Positions 55,152 to 63,818 of a DNA stretch of 64,000 nt are shown here, one piece after another. Position 1 is the first letter of the stretch. Each line of letters starts with the position of its first letter. The position numbers were made by a program, and so were the translations under genes. The stretch spans positions 1-64,000 of the forward strand of contig CAZEDB010000004.1 of NCBI GenBank assembly GCA_964510855.1, given 5' to 3'. This DNA is from UBA8828 sp964510855. GTDB taxonomy: Bacteria > Verrucomicrobiota > Verrucomicrobiia > Opitutales > UBA953. Under the pieces are notes generated by a model, which was given only the letters and a program-made list of their open reading frames with translations, was not told where the DNA came from and did not search any database.

Positions 55152-55179
55152 AAAAACCCGGTCACAGACCGGGTTTTTT
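55152..55179 (+). terminator. Intrinsic terminator of rpsU
   Basis: AAAAACCCGGTC (55152-55163) and GACCGGGTTTTT (55167-55178) form a 12-bp stem with the 3-nt loop ACA. Its T-run works in the plus direction, and the A-run makes it potentially bidirectional. It lies 18 nt after the rpsU stop. Confidence 0.93.
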
Positions 55180-55210
55180 GTTTGTCACCCATCAACCGAG
55201 CGGGACGGCA

Positions 55211-55310
55211 GCTAGCTAGCTCGTTAGCTATTCTAGCCACTATCCCTCATCTCCCATCCCTAATCCCTAATCTCTCATCTCTTATCCCTCATCCCCAAAA
55301 AAAGACCGCC
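55211..55310 (+). repeat. Composite tandem repeat element, copy C (partial)
   Basis: A short 8-nt block (TAGCTCGT, TAGCTATT, about 55217-55236) is followed by eight perfect 7-nt NATCYCY units (55241-55296) and then by the left half of the glnN terminator. The 74-nt core seen in copies A and B is missing. Apart from repeats, terminators and the N run, the 370-nt stretch 55134-55502 holds nothing recognisable. Confidence 0.85.
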
Positions 55311-55410
55311 NNNNNNNNNNNNNNNNNNNNNNNNNNNNNNNNNNNNNNNNNNNNNNNNNNNNNNNNNNNNNNNNNNNNNNNNNNNNNNNNNNNNNNNNNN
55401 NNNNNNNNNN
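55311..55410. other. Assembly gap (100 N), probably spurious
   Basis: The 55 nt before the gap (55256-55310) and the 55 nt after it (55411-55465) are identical. Exactly this is expected when two contigs from a k=55 de Bruijn graph touch but are joined with a fixed 100-N spacer. The real distance is then minus 55, and the rpsU-glnN space is about 214 nt. Confidence 0.85.
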
Positions 55411-55451
55411 ATCCCTAATCCCTAATCTCTCATCTCTTATCCCTCATCCCC

Positions 55452-55478
55452 AAAAAAAGACCGCCCCGTAGGGCGGTC
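55452..55478 (-). terminator. Intrinsic terminator of glnN
   Basis: GACCGCCC (55459-55466) and GGGCGGTC (55471-55478) form an 8-bp GC stem with loop CGTA. In the minus direction it is followed by seven T (55458-55452). It lies 24 nt after the glnN stop. Confidence 0.93.
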
Positions 55479-55502
55479 GTTCATCAATCACTGACTTCAA
55501 CC

Positions 55503-57683
55503 TTAGCGAATGAAGAGCAACTCTTGGTAGGTAGGCAGAGGCCAGAGCGTATCGGCCACAATCTCCTCCAGCGCATCTGCGGACTCACGAACCTTAAGCA
55601 TAGCCGGGAGAACCTTATCTACGGCATGACGAGCCGCTGCATGGGTATCGGCGTGCGAGACATCGCGTAGGCGATCAAGCTGATCAATCGAGGTCGCCAA
55701 CGCATCAGTGAGCTTAGCGACTTCGGCCAAGGCCTTGCCTGCAGCCTTACCGCCCGCTGCCTTAAGGGCTTCGTGCGAGGCGGCTAAGTCACGGGCATGA
55801 GCAAAGGCCGCAGGAAGAATAACCGTACGAGCAATCTCAGAGGTGAGCTTAGATTCGGTGCCGACCGTGAGCACGTAGGAGTGAGTGTAGATTTCCTCGC
55901 GGGCTTCTAACTCGCGCTTGGAGAGCACGCCTTGACGCTCGAAGACCTCAACCGTACTCGCGTGAGCAATCTCAGGAAGGGCGTCGGGCGTCGTGCGAAG
56001 ATTCTTTAAGCCGCGCTTCTCCGCCTCTTTATGCCATGCCTCAGAGTAACCGTTACCGTTAAAGATAATCCGGCTGTGCTTCTGTAAGACATCTTTGACC
56101 ACGTTAGCGAGGGCGGCGTTAAAGCCAGCCTTCTTACCTTGGGTCTCAGCCTCAATGCGTTCGCAGATATACTCAATGGAGTCGGCTACGATAGTATTAA
56201 GAGCTACTAACGGACCTGCGACAGAGAAGGAGGAGCCAACCGCGCGGAATTCGAACTTATTACCTGTGAAGGCAAACGGGCTCGTCCGATTACGGTCGCC
56301 TGCATCCTTAGGCAGCACGGGCAAGGAATCAGTGCCGAGATGCATCGTGCCGCCCGACTTAGAGGTCTTGGCCGCACCACTCTTGCGGAGTTGCTCAAAC
56401 ACGTCAGCCAACATGTCACCTAGGTAGATGGAGATAATCGCCGGAGGAGCCTCATTGGCACCCAGACGGTGGTCATTGCCAGCCGAAGCCACGGTGGCGC
56501 GAAGCAGACCTTGGTGAAGATCAACTGCACGGATAACCGCGGTAGTGAAGGCGATGAACTGCGCGTTGTCGTGAGGGGTTGAACCAGGCTCGAGCAAGTT
56601 ACCCACCCGTGCACCACCGAGCGACCAATTGACGTGCTTGCCTGAACCATTAACTCCGGCGAAAGGCTTTTCGGCGAGGAGGCAGACGAAGCCGTGCTTA
56701 GCGGCGACGCTCTTAAGCACCGTCATGGTAAGCATCTGGTGGTCGTGCGCGACGTTGGCCGTCTCGAAAATAGGCGCGACCTCGAACTGTGCGGGAGCAA
56801 CTTCGTTGTGACGGGTCTTAATTGGAATCCCGAGTTTGAAGCACTCGAGTTCAGCTTCCATCATACAAGCTAACACGCGCGAAGGAACGGTGCCGAAGTA
56901 TTGGTCTTCGAACTCCTGACCCTTAGCAGGCTTAGCACCGAAGAGGGAGCGACCACAGGTGTAGAGGTCCGGGCGAAGATGGAAGAGACGGGAATCAATT
57001 AGGAAGTACTCTTGCTCAGGGCCGCAGGTAGCAGCGATGTAACCATGATCGGTATTGCCGAAAAGTTTAAGCAGACGACCGGCAGCACGATTCAGTGCCG
57101 CCATGGAACGAAGCAACGGCGTCTTCTTATCGAGCGCTTCACCTGTCCAGGAAACGAAGGCGGTAGGGATGCAAAGGGTGGAACCGTTCTCGGTATCAAA
57201 AATGTAAGCAGGGGAACTAACATCCCACGCCGTATAACCCCGGGCTTCGAAGGTAGCGCGCAGACCGCCGTTGGGGAAGGAGGAGGCGTCGGGCTCAGCC
57301 TGAATCAGAGCCTTACCCGCAAACTGCGCCAGCGTGCCTGAACCTGAAGGCTCAAAAAATGTATCGTGCTTCTCGGCCGTAGAACCGGTTAAAGGGTAGA
57401 AGACGTGCGCGTAGTGGGTAGCGCCACGCTCGAGGGCCCAATCCTTCATGGCGGAGGCGACAATATCGGCGACGCTGTTATCCAACTTGGCACCATGCTC
57501 GATGGCGGCGCGCAAGGCCTTGAACACGCCCTTGGGCAGACGTTTCTCCATCTTATCGAGGGAGAAGACGTTTTGGCCGTAGACCGTATCGAGCTTCTCA
57601 GAACGGAAGTCGAAGGTCCCCTTTAAGCGGGGCTGGCTGGCGATACTAGCAATCGCGGCGGAACGAGGGGTGTGGGTGCTCAT
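55503..57683 (-). CDS. glnN: Glutamine synthetase type III (GlnN)
   Basis: This 726-residue enzyme makes glutamine from glutamate, ammonia and ATP. It starts at ATG 57681-57683 (MSTHTPRSAAIASIASQPRL). The length (GSIII is about 700-730, against about 470 for GSI) and motifs such as VFYPLTGSTAEKHDTFFEP, KTRHNEVAPAQFEVAPIFE and EKPFAGVNGSGKHVNWSL mark type III. This form is typical of Bacteroidetes, cyanobacteria and some verrucomicrobia. It is preceded by a sigma-54 promoter and palindromes and followed by its own terminator, so it is a nitrogen-regulated single-gene unit. Confidence 0.95.
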   Translation of the reverse strand: MSTHTPRSAAIASIASQPRLKGTFDFRSEKLDTVYGQNVFSLDKMEKRLPKGVFKALRAAIEHGAKLDNSVADIVASAMKDWALERGATHYAHVFYPLTGSTAEKHDTFFEPSGSGTLAQFAGKALIQAEPDASSFPNGGLRATFEARGYTAWDVSSPAYIFDTENGSTLCIPTAFVSWTGEALDKKTPLLRSMAALNRAAGRLLKLFGNTDHGYIAATCGPEQEYFLIDSRLFHLRPDLYTCGRSLFGAKPAKGQEFEDQYFGTVPSRVLACMMEAELECFKLGIPIKTRHNEVAPAQFEVAPIFETANVAHDHQMLTMTVLKSVAAKHGFVCLLAEKPFAGVNGSGKHVNWSLGGARVGNLLEPGSTPHDNAQFIAFTTAVIRAVDLHQGLLRATVASAGNDHRLGANEAPPAIISIYLGDMLADVFEQLRKSGAAKTSKSGGTMHLGTDSLPVLPKDAGDRNRTSPFAFTGNKFEFRAVGSSFSVAGPLVALNTIVADSIEYICERIEAETQGKKAGFNAALANVVKDVLQKHSRIIFNGNGYSEAWHKEAEKRGLKNLRTTPDALPEIAHASTVEVFERQGVLSKRELEAREEIYTHSYVLTVGTESKLTSEIARTVILPAAFAHARDLAASHEALKAAGGKAAGKALAEVAKLTDALATSIDQLDRLRDVSHADTHAAARHAVDKVLPAMLKVRESADALEEIVADTLWPLPTYQELLFIR

Positions 57684-57708
57684 GGATGTAGGAATTCGTA
57701 AAAAATTA

Positions 57709-57725
57709 AGCAAAGCCTGTGCCAA
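57709..57725 (-). promoter_or_regulatory. Sigma-54 promoter of glnN
   Basis: The minus strand reads TTGGCACAGGCTTTGCT, matching the consensus TGGCAC-N5-TTGCW at every fixed position. GG lies at the -24 place (57723-57722) and GC at the -12 place (57711-57710), at the correct spacing. The predicted start of transcription is about 57698, 15 nt before the glnN start codon. Sigma-54 control of a glutamine synthetase gene fits nitrogen regulation. Confidence 0.85.
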
Positions 57726-57735
57726 GGGGAGGACT

Positions 57736-57772
57736 AGCCTATATTGTGTCTATTTTTAGACAAAAATAGGCT
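57736..57772 (-). promoter_or_regulatory. Nested palindrome upstream of the glnN promoter
   Basis: The outer arms AGCCTAT/ATAGGCT enclose a perfect inner dyad TGTCTA-AAAA-TAGACA. The 37-nt site lies just upstream of the -24 element, about 40-75 nt before the predicted start. It is likely the binding site of an activator or repressor, unusually close for a sigma-54 enhancer. Confidence 0.65.
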
Positions 57773-57773
57773 T

Positions 57774-57793
57774 AATGCCTATTAAAAGGCATT
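57774..57793 (-). promoter_or_regulatory. Hairpin/dyad after mscL
   Basis: AATGCCT and AGGCATT form a perfect 7-bp dyad with a 6-nt A/T loop. It starts 24 nt after the mscL stop and directly adjoins the glnN palindrome. It could be a second protein site or a weak terminator for mscL. Confidence 0.5.
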
Positions 57794-57817
57794 ATTTACC
57801 TGGTGATTATACCCCAA

Positions 57818-58204
57818 TCAACGCCGGTTGCGTAGAAGGTCGCGAATTTCGGTCAAGAGCAGCTCTTCCTTGCTTGGAGCTGGAGGGGCCACGGGGGTGG
57901 CGGGCGGCGCGGCCTTACGCGCACTTAAAGTATTGGCCACTTTCACTAGAGCAAAAACCACCGCCGCCGTAACCATAAATCCTAAAACCGCGGCAAGGAA
58001 TTTGCCGTACTTCACACCCATCCATTGCACTTTTTCAAGTTCGGCAACGCCCAACGCGGTCATAGCGGGCTGGAGCAGAAGCGGAGCAATGACATCGCCG
58101 ATCATCGAACTCACGATGGCGTTAAAGGCCGCTCCAAGAATAACCGCGACCGCTAGGTCGAGGACATTGCCACGGAGAATGAACTGTCGGAATTCAGCAA
58201 ACAT
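57818..58204 (-). CDS. mscL: Large-conductance mechanosensitive channel MscL
   Basis: This 128-residue protein forms a pentameric channel that opens on osmotic downshock. It begins MFAEFRQFILRGNVLDLAVAVILGAAF (start ATG 58202-58204). It has TM1 (about 14-40), a periplasmic loop, TM2 (about 65-90) and the C-terminal bundle KEELLLTEIRDLLRNR. An upstream start at 58309 would read through the DUF481 gene and is rejected. It lies 19 nt after that gene. Confidence 0.95.
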   Translation of the reverse strand: MFAEFRQFILRGNVLDLAVAVILGAAFNAIVSSMIGDVIAPLLLQPAMTALGVAELEKVQWMGVKYGKFLAAVLGFMVTAAVVFALVKVANTLSARKAAPPATPVAPPAPSKEELLLTEIRDLLRNRR

Positions 58205-58223
58205 CGTAGGGGTAATAAACGAC

Positions 58224-58979
58224 TCAGCGCCAGCGATAGACGAGACGCAGGAAGTAGGTGTTCTGTAACTTCTGGTCGCTCTCAGAACGATAGTCCTGCA
58301 GCAGACCAATACGTAACCCCATGGGTGTATCTTTCAAAAGAAATTCAAAGGAGCTTTCGTGACGAATGGTGACGTCGGATAAATCCTCGAGCGAGGGCAC
58401 CGCATCAACCCCAATGCGCAACTTACCCCAAGCGAGTTCGCGTTCATAAGCTAAACCAAGGTCAAGCGCAGCACTGCTGACATCAGGGTCACCATTATCT
58501 AAGTTCTCCACCCGATAACCTAAACCAGCGCGAACATCGAAGCTGCCTTTATCATCCTGCTGCAACCGATAGCCCAAGCCGCCCGTAGCCAACGCCATCA
58601 GATCGAGGTCGCGCACCCGATCATAGCCGGCATCGGCACGGGTATACCAAAAGGTCGCCTCCGCCAGCGTTTGCTCATAACTAACTTTGGCCAAGAGGTC
58701 GTCGGCCGATTTTTCGTCTTCGGTCGTAGCGGTATTCCCTCGGATGCTGGCTAAAGTTTTTGAAACGTCCTTTTCCTCAAACTCAGCCCGCACACCTGCG
58801 CTGAGCGTTGTGCCATTTTTTTCACCGGAGCGGCCGCCGAGATCAAGATCGGCTTCATAGTTCCAGGCTGGGGGCTCGACCGCCAGGGGCGCGTTAGCAT
58901 CCACCGCTGCAGGTGCGGGGGCGACGGTCTCTTGAGCGGTAATCGAAGCGGCAACGAGTAGGGGTAAGAATAATCGCAT
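58224..58979 (-). CDS. DUF481-type outer-membrane protein
   Basis: This 251-residue protein has a signal peptide (MRLFLPLLVAASITA) and then a run of amphipathic beta strands (NYEADLDLGGRSGEKNGTTL, ATFWYTRADAGYDRV, FLLKDTPMGLRIGLLQDYR). It ends YFLRLVYRWR, with aromatic residues near the C-terminus as in barrels. The pattern fits YdiY/DUF481, whose role is unknown. It is probably co-transcribed with mscL and divergent from the protoporphyrinogen-oxidase gene. Confidence 0.75.
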   Translation of the reverse strand: MRLFLPLLVAASITAQETVAPAPAAVDANAPLAVEPPAWNYEADLDLGGRSGEKNGTTLSAGVRAEFEEKDVSKTLASIRGNTATTEDEKSADDLLAKVSYEQTLAEATFWYTRADAGYDRVRDLDLMALATGGLGYRLQQDDKGSFDVRAGLGYRVENLDNGDPDVSSAALDLGLAYERELAWGKLRIGVDAVPSLEDLSDVTIRHESSFEFLLKDTPMGLRIGLLQDYRSESDQKLQNTYFLRLVYRWR

Positions 58980-59045
58980 AGAGGTTTGGTAAGAAGCCTA
59001 GGTTAGGTTGCCAATCGGAAAAAACCGTGTTGAACTAGATGAGTA

Positions 59046-60386
59046 ATGCTCGATGCGCTCATCATTGGAGCTGGCCCAGCTGGGTTAGGATGCGCCTCCG
59101 CAGTTGCTGAGCGCGGCGGTTCGCTGCGCATCCTTGAGTCCTCGTCGCGTGCAGGTGGGGCCGTGCAAACGTTACGCGAGGCAGGTTGGACGGTGGAACT
59201 TGGTCCGCATACCCTCCAACTAGAGAACCTCGCTGATGCTGAGCTTCTCAAGTCGCTTGGACTTGAAGCCGAAATGCTAGATGCGGATCTAGCAGCTGCT
59301 CGCCGCTTCATCGCCTGGGAAGGTCAGTTACACACACTCGGCGCCAAACCTACCTCACTGCTCAGAAGTGCCCTCTTAACCTTTGCGGGTAAATGTCGAC
59401 TTCTTGCCGAAATCTTTGTGCCGCGCGGGAACGATACCCACGAGAGTTTACTGGCATTTGTCGAACGGCGCATGGGCCAAGAAGTCGCAGACCGGCTCCT
59501 AGATCCGATGGTAAACGGAATTTTTGCCGGCGACCCCGGTCGCCTCATTGCCAAGTACACCCTGCCCACTTTAGTCGAAATGGAACGTACACACCGTTCG
59601 ATTTTGTGGGCGTTAAGCCAACGTCGAGGAGCCGCTCGACGCATCATTGGATTTAAAGGCGGACTGCAGCGAATCATTGAAGTCATGCAGTCCCAACTCG
59701 CGCCTGGAAGTTTACGCACCCAAGCCAACGTAACCCGGTTAATAAAAATACCTCAAGGATGGCAAGTGGCATGGCGAGAATCCGACGGCACAGACCACAC
59801 CGCTGAAACCCGTCAGTTAATTATCACTGCCCCCCCTTGGAAATGGGGCAATCTGCCTTTTGAGACAAGCCTCGCTCGCGTCCAGCAAGAGGCCCAACGG
59901 GTCGAAGCCCCTCCGCTCACCTTGGTGGTACGGGGCTACGACCGAAAACAAGTAGCTCACCCGCTGAATGGCTTCGGCTTACTTGCTCCTCGTCTCGAGC
60001 GTCGGCGCATTCTCGGCGTCCTGTTTCCGTCTTCAGTTTTCCCCCAGTGTGCGCCTGAAGGAAAAGTTTTACTCTCTACTTTTATTGGCGGTACGCGTGC
60101 ACCCGAGCAGGCGTGGCTAGATGATGAAGCAACGGGGAAACTGGTAGACCAAGAGTTGGGCGACTTACTCGGCGTACAAGGTTCGCCCGAACGCCAGTGG
60201 ATCATGCGTTGGCCGCAAGCGATACCGCAATACCATCACGGTCACGGTCGATTCCTCGAAGCCCTAGCAGTCGCAGAGCAACAACATCCTGGCTTACATT
60301 TTGTCGGTAACTTCCGCGACGGCGTCTCTTTAATGTCTACCCTGCGACGCGGGCGGGAATTAGGTCGTAGCCTACCCCTGAGCTGA
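59046..60386 (+). CDS. hemY: Protoporphyrinogen/coproporphyrinogen oxidase (HemY/HemG-like)
   Basis: This 446-residue FAD-binding amine-oxidase-fold enzyme begins MLDALIIGAGPAGLGCASAV and continues with ESSSRAGGAVQTLREAGWTVELGPHTL-type motifs. It has LLDPMVNGIFAGDPGRLIAKY, as usual for oxygen-dependent protoporphyrinogen oxidases, and a C-terminal FAD-contact region GNFRDGVSLMSTLRRGREL. It produces protoporphyrin IX or coproporphyrin III for haem. No other hem gene is in the window. The end overlaps the convergent MFS gene by 15 nt. Confidence 0.85.
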   Translation: MLDALIIGAGPAGLGCASAVAERGGSLRILESSSRAGGAVQTLREAGWTVELGPHTLQLENLADAELLKSLGLEAEMLDADLAAARRFIAWEGQLHTLGAKPTSLLRSALLTFAGKCRLLAEIFVPRGNDTHESLLAFVERRMGQEVADRLLDPMVNGIFAGDPGRLIAKYTLPTLVEMERTHRSILWALSQRRGAARRIIGFKGGLQRIIEVMQSQLAPGSLRTQANVTRLIKIPQGWQVAWRESDGTDHTAETRQLIITAPPWKWGNLPFETSLARVQQEAQRVEAPPLTLVVRGYDRKQVAHPLNGFGLLAPRLERRRILGVLFPSSVFPQCAPEGKVLLSTFIGGTRAPEQAWLDDEATGKLVDQELGDLLGVQGSPERQWIMRWPQAIPQYHHGHGRFLEALAVAEQQHPGLHFVGNFRDGVSLMSTLRRGRELGRSLPLS

Positions 60387-61718
60387 AGGCGCTGGTAAGG
60401 TTTTAATTAACCACCAACCTGGTAAAAGTAAAAGCGCGCCTGCGATGTAAACTGCTTGGTGACTACCGGTGTGGAAAAAGGTATAGCCGGCAGCGATGGG
60501 ACCAACAATACGAGCGAGGGCGCCTGCCGAACGTAGGATACCAAGATTACGACCCTGTTCCTCGGGCGGCGAATACAAGGAAACCAACGAGGACAGGCTG
60601 GGTAAAATCAAACCAGTGGAAAAAGCGAGGAGACCTGTAGCGGCAAAGAAGGGCACCAATAGGGAGGATGCTGCTACTGCCCCAGGTTCGGGATAAGGAA
60701 TTAAGCCGATGGCAAAAAGCGCTACCGCGCCGGTGGCAAAACCCAAACCGGCGATGGCGCGCTCACCAAAGCGACGCACCAGGAAGCGACCCGCTAATCC
60801 TTGCGCAGTGATGAGGCAAAGACCGTTGGAAAGGAAGAGCCAAGCATTGTCCTGCGGCCCAAAGAGAAAAAGCGCGGCAGTTAAAAAAACCACCGTGTTC
60901 TCCATACCCGTGAAGGCAACTTGGTAGGCGAGGTTAGCAAACGAGGCACGTCGGATACCGCCGGGAGGCGTACGGAATAAACCCAAGAAAGCGCCACGCG
61001 ATTCGGTGGCACGTCCCGTCGCAGGCAAGGTTTCAGGGAAGAGTAACCAAACCAGCAAAAGGTTGAGTGCCGCTAACACCGCTGAAACCGCCGCTGGGAA
61101 AGAAAATGGATTGAGCGCTACGGCCGAGGCGCCGACCTCAAGATCCGGCAGACTAAAGCCGGCCGAGAAACCCCCGATAACGGGGCCGAAGAGGAAGCCG
61201 AGTCCGATGGCAATCCCAACCACCGCCATACCGCGACTGCGATTAGCTCGCTCGGTAATATCTGCGGCCGCTGCACTCGCGACCGCAATATTACCTGCAG
61301 CTAAACCACAGAGCGCACGTGAAAGTAGGAAGATCCAAAACTGACCTGCAAAAATCCAGAGGATGTAGGCGAAGAGATTAACCAACAGCGTCGCAACTAA
61401 GACGGGGCGACGACCGATGCGGTCGGACAAACTTCCCCACAACGGCGAACAAATAAATTGAAGCAGGGAAAATCCCGCACTCAGTAAACCGCCAAAAAGT
61501 ACCGCCACTAGCTCAGGTCGGGGCTCAGTTCCTGCTAACCAACGGGCCGCATCGACCGCCGAGCCAACCAAGGTACCTTGCGAACCCTCCGACTCAAGAT
61601 AGTGCCGGAGCAAATCGGGGAACATCGGGATAATGACGGCAAAGCCGACAATATCCATAAACACGGTAAGGAAGATGAGGCCGAGGGTGCGGCGGTTCTT
61701 CGGTTGAGCATCTACCAT
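60372..61718 (-). CDS. MFS transporter, TCR/Tet-like
   Basis: This 448-residue inner-membrane protein has about 12 transmembrane helices, beginning RTLGLIFLTVFMDIVGFAVIIPMFPDLL. It has the loop 2-3 motif GSLSDRIGRRPVLVATL (motif A) and a conserved GPVIGGFSAGF (motif C of drug:H+ antiporters). The resemblance is to TetA and relatives, but the substrate cannot be inferred. An upstream start at 61787 is rejected in favour of ATG 61716-61718. It overlaps hemY by 15 nt. Confidence 0.88.
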   Translation of the reverse strand: MVDAQPKNRRTLGLIFLTVFMDIVGFAVIIPMFPDLLRHYLESEGSQGTLVGSAVDAARWLAGTEPRPELVAVLFGGLLSAGFSLLQFICSPLWGSLSDRIGRRPVLVATLLVNLFAYILWIFAGQFWIFLLSRALCGLAAGNIAVASAAAADITERANRSRGMAVVGIAIGLGFLFGPVIGGFSAGFSLPDLEVGASAVALNPFSFPAAVSAVLAALNLLLVWLLFPETLPATGRATESRGAFLGLFRTPPGGIRRASFANLAYQVAFTGMENTVVFLTAALFLFGPQDNAWLFLSNGLCLITAQGLAGRFLVRRFGERAIAGLGFATGAVALFAIGLIPYPEPGAVAASSLLVPFFAATGLLAFSTGLILPSLSSLVSLYSPPEEQGRNLGILRSAGALARIVGPIAAGYTFFHTGSHQAVYIAGALLLLPGWWLIKTLPAPSAQG

Positions 61719-61804
61719 AGACGCACGGTGAGGTTCTAGGTCCAACGAGCAAACATGAAAGCAGGTTACCTTGCGATAGCTAGGCAAACGGTTCTAATTG
61801 CGGG

Positions 61805-62788
61805 ATGCGCAGCGTGCTTCTGCTCCTTGCCTCGACCTTGCTTTTACCTGCAGGGACAGATGACCCACGGCGACTTCTCATCGAACACCCCTTAGAGAAT
61901 TTTGGAGAGGTAGAATATGCCCGGGCAACCGAAGCGATTTTTAATACCTTTGAGGCCCGTACGGGCAAACGTCTCGCACCCGCGGAACGAGGTCGAGTGG
62001 CCTTAAAAATTTCGACTCGCTCTGGCCCTGGTCTTTCCACGCCCAAAGCGTTGGTTCGAGCAGTCGCCGAATCCCTACGCCGGCGAGGCTTTGCCGCGGG
62101 CGCAATTGTTATCTGCGATGCCGAGGCCACCCACTTACGCCGCGCGGGATTTGCCCCGGCTAATCCCCTTGAAGCTTTACGCTTCGAAGACCTCCCTGCC
62201 CGGGCTTGGGATTTAGAAGCACGCGAATGGGCTGAGTTGCCCGCCTGGCGTTATGAAAATCCCATGGTGCCTCCTCCTGGGGCACCCGTTCCTGCCTGGC
62301 ACGATGCGCGCGTTTCGCTTTTACCCCGTCCGCTCGCCGAAGAATTTGATTTTTGGCTTCATCTCCCCGTGCTTTCGGACTCGGCCGATCTCGGGGTACG
62401 AGGCGCTATCGCCGGCGCCTCGCTTGAAAACGCCACCAACACCGAACGTTTTGCTGGCAACCCACGCAATGCTGCTATGGCGGCCGTTGAGATGGCAGCT
62501 TGGCCCGCCATCGATAGCAAACGCGCCCTCACCTTACTCAGCCTCGAGCGTTACCAAATCAAAGGAGGACCGGTTTTTGATGCCGGGTGGTGCCGTTCGG
62601 AAAAACTTCTGCTCGCGAGTGCGAATCCGGTTATTCTCGATGTTGCTGGGCTAACTCGACTACGGGCAGGTCGACCCGAAGACAACGCGGGCGAACCTAC
62701 GGTTTTACAGGCGGCAGCCGCTGGGGGTAACACCCTAGGCTCAGCCCGCCCCAGTGACGTTACCTTAGTGCGTCTCGGCCAACGCTAA
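61805..62788 (+). CDS. DUF362-domain exported protein
   Basis: This 327-residue protein has a short signal peptide (MRSVLLLLASTLLLPAG). Its DUF362-type core is KISTRSGPGLSTPKALVRAV, IVICDAEATHLRRAGF and LPVLSDSADLGVRGAIAGAS. Many DUF362 proteins carry a 4Fe-4S ferredoxin region, but no CXXCXXC motif is present here. It is divergent from the MFS gene, and its stop is 2 nt from the mdh stop. Function unknown. Confidence 0.7.
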   Translation: MRSVLLLLASTLLLPAGTDDPRRLLIEHPLENFGEVEYARATEAIFNTFEARTGKRLAPAERGRVALKISTRSGPGLSTPKALVRAVAESLRRRGFAAGAIVICDAEATHLRRAGFAPANPLEALRFEDLPARAWDLEAREWAELPAWRYENPMVPPPGAPVPAWHDARVSLLPRPLAEEFDFWLHLPVLSDSADLGVRGAIAGASLENATNTERFAGNPRNAAMAAVEMAAWPAIDSKRALTLLSLERYQIKGGPVFDAGWCRSEKLLLASANPVILDVAGLTRLRAGRPEDNAGEPTVLQAAAAGGNTLGSARPSDVTLVRLGQR

Positions 62789-62790
62789 CC

Positions 62791-63789
62791 TTAGAGCTTA
62801 ATCCCTAAAGCCTCTGCTGCGGTCGCGCGCTCTTCGAGTAATTCGGTTTCGGTAATTTTAATTTTTTCGCGGGCGAAAGCATCGACTTCAAGGCCCTCGA
62901 CAATTTCCCATGACCCATCGGCTTGGGTGCGAATAGGAAAACCAAAGAGAATCCCAGGAGCGATGCCGTAAGCGCCCTTGGAAAGAACGGCTACCGAATG
63001 CCAATCTCCTGCAGGCGTAGGGAAATGGAGACTGCGTAAGGTATCGAGCGCCGCATTCGCAGCGGAAGCAGCAGAAGAAGCCCCACGCGCCTTAATCACA
63101 GCGGCTCCGCGTTGTTGGACGGCGGGAATAAAGGTTTCACGTAGCCAAGTAGCATCGGAAATGACTTGGGTGGCGGGACGGCCGGAAATTGTGGCATGGG
63201 CAAAGGAGGGGAACTGAGTGGAAGAATGATTGCCCCAAATTCCCATATTGCGGACCTCCGAGACGTGTACGCCCGCTTGCGTAGCTAACATCGCCTTAGC
63301 GCGATTTTCATCAAGACGCGTCATAGCAAAAACGCGGTCTTCACCTAAGCCACCGGCACGCAACGCAATCAAAGCGTTGGTATTACAAGGATTCCCCACC
63401 ACGAGCACCCGTGCGTTGGGCTTAGCCGAACGACCAATCGCCTGCCCCTGTCCGATGAAAATTTTACCGTTAATACCCAAGAGATCTTTTCGCTCCATGC
63501 CTGCCTTACGCGGCACGGCGCCAATCAGCAGGCACCAATCCGCCTGTTTAAAACCCACCTCGAGATCGCCCGTGGTCACCACTTCGGTGAGTAAAGGAAA
63601 CGCCGCATCTTCAAGCTCCATGCGCACACCCGCAAGGGCATCCAAGCCAGGCCCTACTTCGATAAGATTAAGCGCGACGGGTTGGTCGGGACCAAAGACC
63701 GCACCAGAGGCGAGGCGAAAGAGTGCAGCGTAGCCAATGTTACCGGCAGCACCGGTAACGGCGACGCGAATAGGAGCGCGGGAAGCCAT
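62791..63789 (-). CDS. mdh: Malate dehydrogenase
   Basis: This 332-residue NAD-dependent enzyme of the citric acid cycle oxidises malate to oxaloacetate. It begins MASRAPIRVAVTGAAGNIGY, and the catalytic histidine is in IWGNHSS. The MTRLDENRAK, RGAAVIKARGASSAASAANA and VNGKIF-like regions (here INGKIF) match the Thermus/cytosolic type. An alternative TTG at 63804, six nt after a perfect GGAGG, would add five residues. It converges with the DUF362 gene (2-nt gap). Confidence 0.95.
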   Translation of the reverse strand: MASRAPIRVAVTGAAGNIGYAALFRLASGAVFGPDQPVALNLIEVGPGLDALAGVRMELEDAAFPLLTEVVTTGDLEVGFKQADWCLLIGAVPRKAGMERKDLLGINGKIFIGQGQAIGRSAKPNARVLVVGNPCNTNALIALRAGGLGEDRVFAMTRLDENRAKAMLATQAGVHVSEVRNMGIWGNHSSTQFPSFAHATISGRPATQVISDATWLRETFIPAVQQRGAAVIKARGASSAASAANAALDTLRSLHFPTPAGDWHSVAVLSKGAYGIAPGILFGFPIRTQADGSWEIVEGLEVDAFAREKIKITETELLEERATAAEALGIKL

Positions 63790-63810
63790 AGAAACCTTAT
63801 CCAAACCTCA

Positions 63811-63818
63811 CCTCCCCG
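63811..63818 (-). promoter_or_regulatory. Strong Shine-Dalgarno in the mdh leader
   Basis: The minus strand reads GGGGAGG (63817-63811) followed by TGAGG. GGAGG ends six nt before an in-frame TTG (63804) and 21 nt before the ATG (63789). It is the only clean GGAGG at proper spacing from a start codon that I found in the window and supports TTG as the real mdh start. Confidence 0.55.
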
